A stretch of DNA of 64,000 bases from UBA1141 sp963665155 (GTDB taxonomy: Bacteria; Chloroflexota; Dehalococcoidia; Lucifugimonadales; UBA3495). Every line of letters begins with the position of its first letter. Position 1 is the stretch's first letter. The translations under genes and the position numbers were made by a program. Positions 1 through 9,398 of the stretch are shown here, piece after piece. The DNA lies in NCBI GenBank assembly GCA_963665155.2, contig OY761986.2, positions 1,984,001-2,048,000 on the forward strand, given 5' to 3'. The notes beneath the pieces were generated by a model. The model saw nothing but the letters and a program-made list of their open reading frames with translations. It searched no databases and was not told the origin of the DNA.

Positions 1-554
1 ATATCGGAAGTGTCGTAGTACTCTAGGCGGAACACGGAGCCAAACCGGTCCCGCAACGGCGCGCTAATCATGGAATACCGGGTGGTGGCTCCAATCAAGG
101 TGAATGGGTTTATGCGCAGGTTGACGTTGCGAGCGGCCAGTCCTTTACCAACCATCCACGACAAGAAGAAATCCTCCATCGCCGAGTAGAGTACCTCTTC
201 CACAACCCGGTTCAGCCGGTGCACCTCGTCGATGAACAGCACGTCCCCCGGCTGTAAGCTGGTCAAGATAGCCGCCATATCCCCGGCGCGTTCCACGGCA
301 GGTCCCGAGGTGACACGGATCTCGACCCCCATTTCCTGGGAGATAATGTGGGCCAGGGTCGTCTTCCCCAGGCCGGGTGGTCCATAGATTATGACGTGAT
401 CCAAGGATTCGCCTCGAATCTTGGACGCCTGGATGGCGATGCTAAGGTTCTCTTTGGTTTGGCTCTGGCCTACAAAGTCCTCAAGCCGCCTGGGACGCAG
501 CGACAAATCCAGGTCGTCTTCTTGAACCGCACCCGAGATCAGGCGCTCAGTCAT
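1..554 (-). CDS. ruvB: Holliday junction branch migration ATPase RuvB (5' part)
   Basis: RuvB is the hexameric AAA+ motor that, with RuvA, drives branch migration of Holliday junctions in recombinational repair. Only about the first 184 codons lie in the window; the rest runs off the left edge. The frame opens MTERLISG and shows Walker A GPPGLGKTT near residues 58-66, Walker B LFIDEVHRL, then YSAMEDF and the RuvB sensor-1 stretch TLIGATTR followed by APLRDRFG. The ATG at 552-554 follows AGGGGG four bases upstream, which fixes the start. The N-terminus is short before the conserved RPRRLEDFVGQ, as usual for the family. The order of motifs and the near-identical RuvB signature leave little doubt. 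It is followed on the same strand by a lipoprotein gene, with no sign of an adjacent ruvA or ruvC in view. Confidence 0.96.
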   Translation of the reverse strand, partial: MTERLISGAVQEDDLDLSLRPRRLEDFVGQSQTKENLSIAIQASKIRGESLDHVIIYGPPGLGKTTLAHIISQEMGVEIRVTSGPAVERAGDMAAILTSLQPGDVLFIDEVHRLNRVVEEVLYSAMEDFFLSWMVGKGLAARNVNLRINPFTLIGATTRYSMISAPLRDRFGSVFRLEYYDTSD

Positions 555-721
555 AATCCCCCTCAACACCCCACGTGCAATCGAATCCGGATGTCTGAAG
601 TCGATTCTAGGCTAGGGCCTAATCACCGTCAAGGAATAGGGGTCACCGATCCATTGGGTCTTGTGCCGCTGCCCAACAGAACCGACCAATATCTTATCTT
701 GTTTATCTACGGAATTGGTAT

Positions 722-2224
722 CTAAGGAACCGGCTCACCAAAAACTTCGATTGCCATGGCGCCGGTGTTGCCTCCGCTGGTGTCTACGGCTTCGAAACGA
801 AGGCTCTTCCCGGCGATATCGGTTTCAAAATAATAAATCTTGTCGGAACTTTCAAGAACGAAAGGGCCAAGCACTTCGCCATTGTCGTTTATTACCCGGA
901 AAGAGAAAATCTCTGCCGACGTGCCCATTGTCCTGGACCAGAATCCCACGGAAGTGACACGGGTTTCCGATGGTAATTCAATTTCCAGCCAGGCGTCGCC
1001 GCCATCGCCATTGGACGACCATGCAGTGGCAGGATTGCCGTCTAATGCTTTAGATGCCCCGAAGGAAGAGTCGTTGTCACCGTTTCCGTAGTTAGAGCTA
1101 ACACCTACGATCCTTGCGCCTAGCTCCGGCGATGCTAGATTTTCCCCCCGGTCACCTGAAGTTTGAAACGCAGCAGGGGAAGCGAAGGGCTGGCTGGGGT
1201 CTACCAAGAACCAGGAAATAAACTCGGCCTCCGCTTCGTAGGGATTTCTCTTTTGCACGCTTACCCGGGGCGGGATACCCTCAAGCTCTCCGGGACCCAT
1301 CACCCGTGTGCCTATCAAGCCATTCTGGTAGTCGATTTTTCCGGAAAGTTGATAAATTAGTTCCGGCCCCGGGTGCGTGTGAACGCTGGTCTCGCCGTCA
1401 GTAGAGACTTGGACCAACACAAATGCGGCCAATCTTTCCTCTGACACAAGCTCAAGAGGACCCTCGTCAAAAATCAAGGTTGCGTCGGGCAGTTTGGGCG
1501 CCGGAGCCGACCCTGGTGCGGTTAGTCGAACTTCCCAGAATACCGACGGACCGTCAAGCGCGATGTGCGTGTGTGATTCGCCAGCAGAGACTGCCCCTCC
1601 TTCTCCAGTCGCCAAGGTCCTTTCGTTTTGACTTATTTGGAACTGATGTTGCCCTTCCTTGGCGTAAATAAATGCGAATTCATGGTCGTGCTCCAGACTC
1701 TGGCCAGCGCCCAACGTAGATTCGTAGGCAACCCAGGAAAGGCTTCCCTCGGGCACCTCCGGGAATATTTGCTGGGCCAGCAACGTAGTTTCCGCGCTCC
1801 CACCCAAAGCCGCCCCACCCATGGAAATCGCGGCGGTGTCCTTGGGCATCTCTTCCATCGTGGGAGCCACAGTCGTGGGAGTCGCAGTCGAAGCCGTTGT
1901 CGGAGCTAATGTCGGAACCGCGGTGGGGGCCGCTGCGGAAGTAGGCTCGGGATCTCCGGTCGAAGGCAAAGTGACCGTTGCCTTAGCAGGCGGCGTGGAC
2001 GCAGGTATCTGCGTTTCAGTAGGCTTCCCCTTGTCCGTCGTTGTGTTCGGCATGGGCGCTGTGGGTGCAGCCGTCACAGGGCTGGTGGCTGATGCGATTG
2101 ATTTGGTGACTGATGGCGTCGCACCTCCTGCGCTTCCGCATGCCACTAGAAAAATAAACAGAGGAATGGCAAATCCCAAGCCGCGAGTATACCAACGCCG
2201 CCGTAGAAATTTGGGAAGAATCAT
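722..2224 (-). CDS. Lipoprotein with two cupin-like domains and a C-terminal discoidin-like domain
   Basis: The protein (500 aa from this start) opens MILPKFLRRRW, then a hydrophobic stretch ending in the lipobox FLVAC, so it should be a lipid-anchored surface protein. About 100 residues rich in Thr, Pro, Ala and Ser follow as a linker. The central part holds two cupin-like repeats, with histidines in GQSLEHDHEF and GESHTH in the first and SVHTHPGPE in the second. The last 130 residues (ALDGNPATAWSS, AWLEIELP, VTSVGFWS) look like an F5/8 type C (discoidin) carbohydrate-binding fold. I chose the ATG at 2222-2224 over the in-frame TTG at 2254 because AAGGAA lies about 8 bases upstream and the shorter form gives a normal signal peptide. 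The ligand is unknown; metal or polysaccharide binding at the cell surface is inference. Confidence 0.75.
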   Translation of the reverse strand: MILPKFLRRRWYTRGLGFAIPLFIFLVACGSAGGATPSVTKSIASATSPVTAAPTAPMPNTTTDKGKPTETQIPASTPPAKATVTLPSTGDPEPTSAAAPTAVPTLAPTTASTATPTTVAPTMEEMPKDTAAISMGGAALGGSAETTLLAQQIFPEVPEGSLSWVAYESTLGAGQSLEHDHEFAFIYAKEGQHQFQISQNERTLATGEGGAVSAGESHTHIALDGPSVFWEVRLTAPGSAPAPKLPDATLIFDEGPLELVSEERLAAFVLVQVSTDGETSVHTHPGPELIYQLSGKIDYQNGLIGTRVMGPGELEGIPPRVSVQKRNPYEAEAEFISWFLVDPSQPFASPAAFQTSGDRGENLASPELGARIVGVSSNYGNGDNDSSFGASKALDGNPATAWSSNGDGGDAWLEIELPSETRVTSVGFWSRTMGTSAEIFSFRVINDNGEVLGPFVLESSDKIYYFETDIAGKSLRFEAVDTSGGNTGAMAIEVFGEPVP

Positions 2225-2368
2225 CGGTGTTTCCTTGTTTTTGACGTCGGCCAAAACCCGTCTTCTCTAGTTATGCGTTAGCCGCAATTAGGGTACGGGA
2301 AAAAGAGCCGACTGGTTTGGGGCTTACTGCAAGGTATGGCGAGAAACGAGTTTAGCATTGGCTACTAG

Positions 2369-3826
2369 TATTACAACGTCAGTTAATTTGATAGGATGAC
2401 TGTGTAGCTGGAGAGGGAATAGGCAGGTGAGGTGGGGATGTGGATGCGGCAGCTTTCGAGCAGGTGTACGGGTCATTTCGGGATTTTCACGCTTACTTCG
2501 CGCCGCTGTTTGGCCGCCGGGAGACGCGGGAGCACAGCGGTCATTATCTCCAGGCCCTGCTGGTACAGTCTGGGGAGCGGCGCAACGCTGAGAACCTGTC
2601 GGAGACGGTTCCGGGGTCAGCCCGAGGGATGCAGCGGTTTCTCACCGATTCTCCCTGGGACGATGAGGTGATTATAGGACGGCTGCAGGAGTACCTGGGA
2701 ACCCGGCTGGAGCATCCGGAAGGGGTGTGGGTGCTGGACGGCAGCGACTTTCCCAAGCAGGGGAGGAAGTCGGTGGGAGTGGCCCGGCAGTACTGCGGGA
2801 GGCTGGGGAAGGTGGCCAACTGCCAGGCGGGGATGTTCCTGGCCTATGTCAGCCCGTTGGGACGGGCATTGGTGGACAAGGGGCTGTATCTGCCCGAGAG
2901 TTGGACCTCGGACAAAGACCGGTGTGAGGCGGCGGGTGTGCCGGAGGATAGGCAGGGCTACCGGTCCAAGACGGAGTTGGCCTTGGAGATGGTGGGGCGG
3001 GCGCAGGAGCGGGGCCACCTGAAGGCTGGATGGGTCGCGGCGGACGACGCCTTCGGGATGTCGCCGTCCTTCCGGGAGGGCCTGGCGGCCTTGGGGATGT
3101 GGTACGTGCTGGACGTTCCGTCCGGCTTTACGGTGTGGCCGCCGGAGCCTGCCTGGACCAGTGCGGAGTATCAGGGATTCGGGCGTCCCCGCAAACCCAG
3201 GCTGCGAGACGGTCAGCGCCGGACCATGGAGCAGCGCAGCGACGAGTTGCCGGAGGAGGCCTGGCGTGAGATTACGGTGGCCGAGGGAAGCCAGGGGCCA
3301 CGCAGCTACCTTTTCAGCGCCCAGAGGGTGCGACCGACCAGCAGGCGCAAGCCCGGCGAAATCCACTGGGCCGTCTACCGCCGGAACCGGGACGGCAGCG
3401 AACCCCGCTACTACCTGTCCAATGCTCCGGAGGATACCCCGTTGGAGACCCTGGCATACGTGGGAGGCTCCCGTTGGCGTATAGAAACGGAGTTTGAGAC
3501 GGAGAAAAGCGACGTAGGCCTGGACGAGTACGAGACCCGCACCTGGGCTGGCTGGCATCACCACGTGGCCCTGTGCCTGCTGGGCGGAGCTTTTCTGCTG
3601 AGCCTGCAACAGGCTTGGGGGGAAAAAGATGCCCCGGATCACGAGGCCGCAGGTCTACCGGGTGGTGCGGGAAATGCTGCCCCGGGAACGGTTCGGGCCA
3701 ACCGAGTTGCTGCGGTGGCTTGAGGATACGCAGGACAGTAACGAACGGGCCAAACGCTCCCATGCCAAGCGCCGCGCCGCCATGCGGGCATCACCCCACA
3801 TCCCTCCCTGAACTGACGTTGTAATA
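2369..3826 (+). mobile_element. IS701-family insertion sequence with CTAG target duplication
   Basis: The element is 1458 bp long. It is bounded by perfect 16-bp inverted repeats, TATTACAACGTCAGTT at 2369-2384 and its complement at 3811-3826, and flanked on both sides by CTAG (2365-2368 and 3827-3830). A 4-bp YTAR duplication is the known hallmark of the IS701 family, which agrees with the transposase inside. The ends are intact, but the transposase reading frame is shifted near its 3' end, so this copy may move only with help from another copy. No host gene is visibly split by it; it sits between the lipoprotein gene and the secreted-protein gene. Confidence 0.93.
2440..3811 (+). pseudogene. 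IS701-family DDE transposase, frameshifted near the 3' end
   Basis: The main frame (2440-3723) encodes a DDE transposase of the IS701/DDE_5 type: WVLDGSDFPKQG carries the first Asp, GWVAADDAFG the second, and RWRIETEFETEK the C-terminal Glu region. The GTG at 2440 is preceded by GAGG with about 6 bases of spacing. After LQQAW the frame runs into unrelated sequence, while the next frame continues as KKMPRITRPQVYRVVREM and ends at 3811, which is the normal C-terminus of this family. Removing one G from the GGGGGG run at 3617-3622 joins the two as QQAWGKKMPR. So this copy has a one-base insertion in a G6A5 run. Programmed frameshifting is possible but less likely, because the required shift is +1 and the downstream part is not an optional domain. 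Confidence 0.85.
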
Positions 3827-3830
3827 CTAG

Positions 3831-4221
3831 GGCATTCAACCGAATGTCAACCGAGCCCCTACCGAAGACCTTGTATGTTAACTCGTCAGAAATTGAATTT
3901 CCCATGGGGATTGAATCGATTATCCCTATTTTGCATCTACTATCTGGGGATTTACGAAGTCTCAGATTTGGCGAGGGAAGCTAATGTTGTGGTTTGCGCT
4001 GCGTATTACTGCTCAATACCGGGAAATGGGCCGCGCTGGATTTAAAGTTTTTCAGGAGGTTATGCGATCGAAATTTAATTCCTTTCGGGACTTGATGCCG
4101 ATGGGGGTGTGAACGCGGACTACCCGGAGACCAACAGTTCCCAACTCCTAGTGTCCACTTTGGGGGACATCACCTTTAGTTAAGAACCTGGGAAGAAACT
4201 AAAATAAATGGAGAGAAAGTT
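3831..4221. other. Intergenic region without a convincing gene
   Basis: About 390 bases between the IS701 element and the secreted-protein gene. The only notable item is AGGAGG two bases before an ATG at 4063, opening a 16-codon frame that ends in TGA; I cannot tell whether it is a leader peptide. No tRNA-like or terminator-like structure with a U tract was seen. Confidence 0.4.
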
Positions 4222-4874
4222 ATGACAAGCGGATAAAACTGATCTTCCTGACCTTGGCTGTCGTTGGCATGTTAGCTGGCGCTTTGGCTGCTTTTGGAAG
4301 TGTAAGCGCTCGGAGCAACGCCGCCGTCTCCGATACGGTCCCAGTCATGGATTTCCAGGACCATGGTGGAGTGTTCGTGATGAACCCTAAGGAGAGAGGC
4401 AAGTCGGACTTGGTGAGGAGCATTGAAGGGCTAAGTATGAATATAGAAACCACCGACTTGCCGGTTGGCGCCTACACCGTTTGGTGGGTCGTCTTTAACA
4501 ACCCTTCCGCCTGTAGCGACGGGGAATGCGGAGAAAACGACGTGCTGCCCCCCAACGTGAATCCCGAGGCAGACGTAGCAGTCATGTGGGCCGCCGGTGG
4601 GGTTGTCGGCCCCGACCGAATGGCACACTTTAGCGGCAGTCTCGGGGTAGGTCCAGATGGTGCGCCGGGCCCGATCCTGTGGGGGGAATATTCTAACCCT
4701 ACGACCTCAATAGTTCACCTCATTGTTCGTTACCATGGCCCTGCTTCCTACGATGACGCAGCGGCGTTGGGAGAACAGATTATCACCGTTGGCGGAGCCC
4801 GTGACGAGGACACAAACGGCACTGACCCACTCGGTTTCGCCCGTTACGAGCCTCAGGTAGCGATCCACGAATAG
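4222..4874 (+). CDS. Secreted protein of unknown function, start region apparently frameshifted
   Basis: A protein of about 217 aa with a signal peptide and no family I recognise. The long open frame has no ATG at its beginning; its first standard start is a TTG at 4254 that would cut off the positively charged part of the signal peptide. Upstream, GGAGAG sits 7 bases before an ATG at 4222, but that ATG reaches a stop after four codons. Adding a single base after the ATG would give MDKRIKLIFLTLAVVG, a textbook signal peptide, joined to LAAFGSVSA and then the mature part. I therefore read the true start as 4222 with a one-base deletion just behind it. The mature part contains YTVWWVVFNNP, an acidic Cys-containing loop (CSDGECGEND) and a His-Leu-Ile-Val-Arg-Tyr strand, suggesting a beta-rich extracellular domain. 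Function unknown. Confidence 0.6.
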
Positions 4875-5013
4875 TGTCTGCTTTTGCACTGTTATAGTGT
4901 GTAGCTGAAAGGGTGGTGTTTCCAGCCCGGAAGTTGAACCTTCTGTGCTGGGGCACCGCTCTCCTTTATAGTGGCTAACCTAGTTTCTATGGACCTGAAT
5001 ATGGGGGCTAGAA

Positions 5014-6066
5014 ATGCAGTTCGGTCTTTTCCAGTCGGTCCAGCTACCGGACCCGAAACAGCAGGTTCGGTACTACAAAGACGCCTTGGAGCAGGTGCTC
5101 AGGGCCGAGGAATTGGGCTACGATTCCGTTTGGGTCACAGAACACCATTTTTCCAGGCACGGCATAGTTTCCGCAACGCTGTCGCTGCTGGCCTACCTGG
5201 CCGGGGTGACAAAGACCATCCGTTTGGGCACCGGGGTTGCGGTGTTGCCCTTTCATAATCCTATCCAGTTGGCCGAGCAAGCGGCCACAGTCGACCTCCT
5301 GAGTGACGGGAGGCTGGATTTGGGCATCGGCCGCGGTTTCCAGTGGGGTGAGTTCCACAAGCTGAACATCCCAATGGATGAGGCCAGCCGCCGGTTCGAG
5401 GAAACTATGGAGGTGGTCATCAAGGCCTGGACTTCCGAGGAACCCTTTGACCATGCAGGCGAGTTCTGGACCTTCAACGACATGACGGTCCATCCACGAC
5501 CGGTGCAAATTCCCCATCCACCGGTGTGGGTCGCCGCAGCCAGCCCTACCAGCGTAGAAAGGGTGGCCCGCCACGACTGGAACCTGCTAATTGGTCAAGC
5601 TGAACCTTTCTCCCAGGTTGCTGAGCAAGTAGAACATTATCGTAGCGCCTTGGGTGAAGCGGGATTGGATTACAACCCCGGCCGCGTGGTGGTGGCCAGG
5701 CCCATGTATACCGCTGCCACCGAAGAAAAAGCCCGCCGCGACACGGAAACGCCTTTTATGTGGTTCAAGCAGACCGGCCAAGAGGTGGGAGCGCCACCGG
5801 AAAACCAGGTGGATTTGCTTCCCGAGGACTACCGGTCATATCGCAGCCGCTTTTCTCGGGACGTGACCTTCGATTACAACTCAATGTTCGAAAACGTAGC
5901 CCTTTTCGGTACACCGGATCAGGTGGCGGACCACATAGAAATATTGCGGGACTCGGGTGTCGAGAAGTTAATCTTTTTCATAAACTACGGTGGGATAGAG
6001 AGCCAGAAGGTTCTGGACTCTCTGGAGTTGTTCGCCAAAGAGGTGATGCCCCGCTTCGCCGACTAG
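5014..6066 (+). CDS. LLM-class flavin-dependent oxidoreductase (luciferase-like monooxygenase)
   Basis: This 350-residue protein is a bacterial-luciferase-like TIM barrel that uses reduced flavin to oxidise an organic substrate. Family features are MQFGLFQSV at the start, the GYDSVWVTEHHFSRHG block, IRLGTGVAVLPFHNP, and the VDLLSDGRLDLGIGRG motif that lines the flavin phosphate site. The C-terminus has the expected LFGTPDQVADHIE and ends at the usual length. The ATG at 5014 lies behind GGGGGCTAG. It stands alone, so the substrate cannot be inferred from neighbours. A flavin reductase that could serve such enzymes is encoded at 17388-17870. SAR202-type Chloroflexota are known for many such enzymes. 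Confidence 0.9.
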   Translation: MQFGLFQSVQLPDPKQQVRYYKDALEQVLRAEELGYDSVWVTEHHFSRHGIVSATLSLLAYLAGVTKTIRLGTGVAVLPFHNPIQLAEQAATVDLLSDGRLDLGIGRGFQWGEFHKLNIPMDEASRRFEETMEVVIKAWTSEEPFDHAGEFWTFNDMTVHPRPVQIPHPPVWVAAASPTSVERVARHDWNLLIGQAEPFSQVAEQVEHYRSALGEAGLDYNPGRVVVARPMYTAATEEKARRDTETPFMWFKQTGQEVGAPPENQVDLLPEDYRSYRSRFSRDVTFDYNSMFENVALFGTPDQVADHIEILRDSGVEKLIFFINYGGIESQKVLDSLELFAKEVMPRFAD

Positions 6067-6316
6067 GGGGCAATTTTACCGCACTAATCATCAAGATTTA
6101 GTCCGTGACCGTTTTGCGGTCAGCGGCAGCATCAAGCAGCCAGCGGGTCTTCTACGTTTCTGGGTTCCGGCCTGCGAGTTTGTGAATTAATCATATTTAG
6201 AGACAAAAGACGCCGAAACTCAGGCACGAAATCTGTCACTCGGGTGGTTTCCTGGCAATATATTCACAAACTCCTGCGCCGGAATGACGAGTAGGGTGGG
6301 GTATCGTGTCTTACCT

Positions 6317-7567
6317 TTACCCCTCGAACTTCTTGAACACCAGGCACGCGTTTTGGCCACCGAAGCCGAAGGCGTTGGAAAGGGCCACCGATACCTGGTG
6401 CTTTCGGGCCTGGTTAGGCACATAGTCTAAGTCGCATTTGGGGTCCGGCACCTGCTGATTTACCGTGGGGTGGACCATTCCTTCGGTTATCGTCTTGATG
6501 CAGGCCGCTGCCTCAAGGGAGCCCGATGCCCCCAGAGAGTGGCCGATCATGGACTTGGTGGAACTGATTGGAATTTGGTAGGCACGGTCGCCAAAAAAGC
6601 GTTTGATTGCCACCGTTTCCACCGCATCGTTTAAGGGAGTGGACGTCCCGTGGGCGTTGATATAGTCCACCTGCTCCAAAGACACTCCGGCATCGGCCAC
6701 AGCCAGGCGCATCGCTTGGGCGGCGCTGGTGCCATTTTCCTCGGGCTGCACCGGATGGGAAGCATCGGAGGTACAAGCGAACCCGGCCAATTCGGCGAGA
6801 ATATTAGCACCGCGGGCCAGGGCGTGTTCCAAACTCTCCAGCACCAATATCACCGATCCTTCAGCGGGCACAAAGCCATCCCGCTCGGCATCGAAGGGCC
6901 GACTGGCCGAAGTTGGGTCGTCGTTTCGAGTACTCAAAGCCCGCATCACCGCGAACCCGGCCAGTCCCAATTGGCTGATTCCCGCCTCGGCGCCCCCAGC
7001 CAAAACAACGTCTGCGGCCCCTCGACGGATCACCTCCAATGCTTCGCCCATAGCCTGGTTCGAGGCGGCACAAGCCGTGGTGGCGGTGGAATTATAACCT
7101 TGCGCCCCCACAAACCGGCCAACCGTTGCCGCCGCCATGTTGGGCAGTATCATAGGGAAAAAGAAGGGGGTCATTTTCATGCCGCCCCGTTCCGCCAGCA
7201 CCCGGCAATTTTCCTCCAATGTGGGAAAACCACCGTTGCCGTTGCCCAATACGACGCCAACTCGGAACGGGTCTTCCCGGGACATATCCAATCCGGATGC
7301 CTCGACTGCGGTCAAAGCCGAGGCCACCGCCAGTTGAGAAAATCGGGCCATTCGCCGGGCTTCTTTGTTATTGATGTATTGTCCGGGGTCGAAATCGCTA
7401 ACCTCGCCGGAAATGCGGCAGGGGTAGTCAGTCGGGTCGCACAGGGTCATGGGTCCAATGCCCGACTTTCCGGCAACAAGATTGTCCCAGAATGCCTCTG
7501 GGGTCTGGCCAAGGGGCGTCATCGCTCCCATGCCGGTAATTACTACCTTTGTTCTATCTTGTCCCAC
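6317..7567 (-). CDS. fabF: 3-oxoacyl-ACP synthase II (KAS II)
   Basis: FabF condenses malonyl-ACP with an acyl-ACP in fatty acid elongation in the cytoplasm. The Cys-His-His triad is clear: Cys in TTACAASNQA (about residue 166), His in INAHGTSTP (about 306) and His in IGHSLGASG (about 343); the C-terminus SNAFGFGGQNACLVF is standard. Length, 416 aa, is normal. Two GTG codons compete: the one at 7573 abuts the AGGAGG directly, while the one at 7565-7567 has it 7 bases upstream, so the latter was chosen. No acpP or fabD is adjacent. folC lies upstream on the same strand with a 190-base gap, so the gene probably has its own promoter. Confidence 0.96.
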   Translation of the reverse strand: MGQDRTKVVITGMGAMTPLGQTPEAFWDNLVAGKSGIGPMTLCDPTDYPCRISGEVSDFDPGQYINNKEARRMARFSQLAVASALTAVEASGLDMSREDPFRVGVVLGNGNGGFPTLEENCRVLAERGGMKMTPFFFPMILPNMAAATVGRFVGAQGYNSTATTACAASNQAMGEALEVIRRGAADVVLAGGAEAGISQLGLAGFAVMRALSTRNDDPTSASRPFDAERDGFVPAEGSVILVLESLEHALARGANILAELAGFACTSDASHPVQPEENGTSAAQAMRLAVADAGVSLEQVDYINAHGTSTPLNDAVETVAIKRFFGDRAYQIPISSTKSMIGHSLGASGSLEAAACIKTITEGMVHPTVNQQVPDPKCDLDYVPNQARKHQVSVALSNAFGFGGQNACLVFKKFEG

Positions 7568-7756
7568 ACCCACTCCTCCTGAGCCTACTGCCTAAAAAAT
7601 TTGAATCCGGTTGGTCCGAATTTCCCTCTTTACTCTTCAGCTACGCAATCCAGACCCGGCATTCCCAGAACCTTTAACATATCTCTAACCCGGAATTATC
7701 CGGTCATCCCGCTGATGTGGTGTGAAGTTTACCGGTTGTCGTACCGTTAATCGGAT

Positions 7757-9259
7757 TTACTCGGTTTCGCCAGTTGCTGGCCGGTTCGATGGCAACAAGT
7801 CTGGATAAACCTCCGGCTCGATTCCCAAAACCGACTCCCTGACTTCGGCAGCAACGAACAAAGAGCCTGTTGCCAGGACTAGATCATCATCCCCGGCGGC
7901 ATCTAGGGCCATGGCTATGGCTTCCGCTGGAGTGGCGGTCCTAGTGGCCGTAATTCCCAATGTAGCAAACTGCTCGGCAACACTCTCTGATGCTAAAGAC
8001 CGAGGATGGCGGGAAGCGGTGGCGAAGACTACTGGCTGTGCCTTCGCCAAGCAACCGACCATCTCTTCAACGCTCTTGTCCCTGGAAAACCCTGCTATCA
8101 ACAATAGCCGCTTGTAGTTCATATATCTGCGCAGGGAGTCCAAGAGCGTTTCCATCGATTTCAAGTTGTGGGCGCCGTCGGTCATCACTAGAGGCGAGCG
8201 CGCCAGCACCTCCATGCGGCAGGGCCAAGACACCTCGGCAAAACCCTGGGCGAAAGCGGCGGCGGGTATCTCGTGGCCTTGCTCCCGCAACACCTCTAGC
8301 GTGGCCACTGCCGTGGCGGCGTTGATCAACTGATGGGTGCCCAACAACGGAGTACTGAGATCATACTTGCCAAGCCGCCCATGGACCGTGAACTCTTGGC
8401 CGCGGTCATTGGCAGCATGCAACCCCCAGGTAACATCTTGACCCACACGAATGCTTCGTGCTCCTCTTTCCTGGCATATCCGCGCGATGGCCGTCGCCGC
8501 TTCGGGTTCTTGGGGAGCTATTACTACGGTGGAACCAGTTTTGATAATTCCCGCTTTTTCGAAGGCGATTTGGTCCAGCGAGTCTCCCAAGATTGCAGTG
8601 TGGTCCAAGCTGATATTGGTTATTACGCAGACCGCAGGGTCGACCACGTTGGTTGCGTCGAGCCGTCCGCCCAATCCCACTTCGATTACTTGGAAATCCA
8701 CGGGCCCGGAATCCGGATCTAGGGAATCGTGCGGCCCGAAACCTATGGACGCACCAGAAAAACACTGGAAAGCCATAGCGGTCATGAACTCAAAAAGCGT
8801 CACCGGTCCCAAACCGGCGTTGGCGGTTACTTCCAGGTGCTTGGGCCAGACAGTCCCCACCAATGCAGCAAACTGGTCCTGGGAGATTGGCTGTGTATTT
8901 ACACGGATTCTTTCACGGAAGCTATGGAGGTGGGGGGACGAGTAGAATCCAGTGCGGTACCCTGCGGCGTGGAGTGTGCTCTCGCATAGCGCCGCAGTGC
9001 TGCCTTTGCCTTTGGTGCCAGCAACATGGATAACCGGCGCCGACCGATGCGGATTGCCAAGTTGACCCAGCAACGCCTCGATCCGCTCCAGGTTAAAAAT
9101 CGTTTTCTGCCGCGGTCCTTTGATCCAATTTACCGGCTCGGCGCTGCCAACGGCGCCGACATCGGGCGCTCCATCAAAACTCTGGTGACCTCGTTCGTGG
9201 TCCACCAAAGAGAGAAGCCGGTTTATCGAGTCCTGGTAGGCTAATTCAGCGGGCTGCAA
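7757..9259 (-). CDS. folC: Bifunctional folylpolyglutamate synthase / dihydrofolate synthase
   Basis: This Mur-ligase-type enzyme adds glutamate to dihydropteroate or folates using ATP. The protein shows RIEALLGQLGNP, the P-loop HVAGTKGKGSTAA, SSPHLHSFRERI, FEFMTAMAF, the metal and substrate loop VIEVGLGGRLDATN, NISLDHTAILGD, and the C-terminal domain with MTDGAHNLKSM. It is 500 aa, longer than the usual 420-440. The extra length comes from a spacer near residues 25-50 and a short insertion (GASIGFGPHDSLDPDSGP) before the VIEVGLGG motif. The start is a TTG at 9257-9259 behind a weak GGGAG; no better start was found. Identity is secure from the motif order. Confidence 0.93.
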   Translation of the reverse strand: MQPAELAYQDSINRLLSLVDHERGHQSFDGAPDVGAVGSAEPVNWIKGPRQKTIFNLERIEALLGQLGNPHRSAPVIHVAGTKGKGSTAALCESTLHAAGYRTGFYSSPHLHSFRERIRVNTQPISQDQFAALVGTVWPKHLEVTANAGLGPVTLFEFMTAMAFQCFSGASIGFGPHDSLDPDSGPVDFQVIEVGLGGRLDATNVVDPAVCVITNISLDHTAILGDSLDQIAFEKAGIIKTGSTVVIAPQEPEAATAIARICQERGARSIRVGQDVTWGLHAANDRGQEFTVHGRLGKYDLSTPLLGTHQLINAATAVATLEVLREQGHEIPAAAFAQGFAEVSWPCRMEVLARSPLVMTDGAHNLKSMETLLDSLRRYMNYKRLLLIAGFSRDKSVEEMVGCLAKAQPVVFATASRHPRSLASESVAEQFATLGITATRTATPAEAIAMALDAAGDDDLVLATGSLFVAAEVRESVLGIEPEVYPDLLPSNRPATGETE

Positions 9260-9351
9260 CTGTCGCGGCTCCCGAAGAGGAGAATAAATAGCGGAGGCAA
9301 AGCATTAATCGCCGACCAAAGGGCGATTCGCTACTATGGCTGAAGAGACCT

Positions 9352-9398
9352 AAGCTGAAACGACCTCGGCTTAAACAACTTCGGCTTAAACGACCTCA
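9352..9398. repeat. Three imperfect 15-bp direct repeats
   Basis: Three tandem units of the form CTTAAACGACCTCGG, each with one or two changes, lie at the 3' end of the epimerase gene and run into its stop codon region. Similar short repeats occur elsewhere in the window next to gene ends. No function is apparent. Confidence 0.6.

Noticed and set aside
2617..3642. Long leftward ORF (341 codons) over the IS701 transposase
   Set aside because: It is antisense to the transposase, very Pro/His/Arg-rich and without motifs.
6650..7582. Rightward ORF over fabF
   Set aside because: It is antisense to fabF, which is a well-supported gene with full catalytic motifs.
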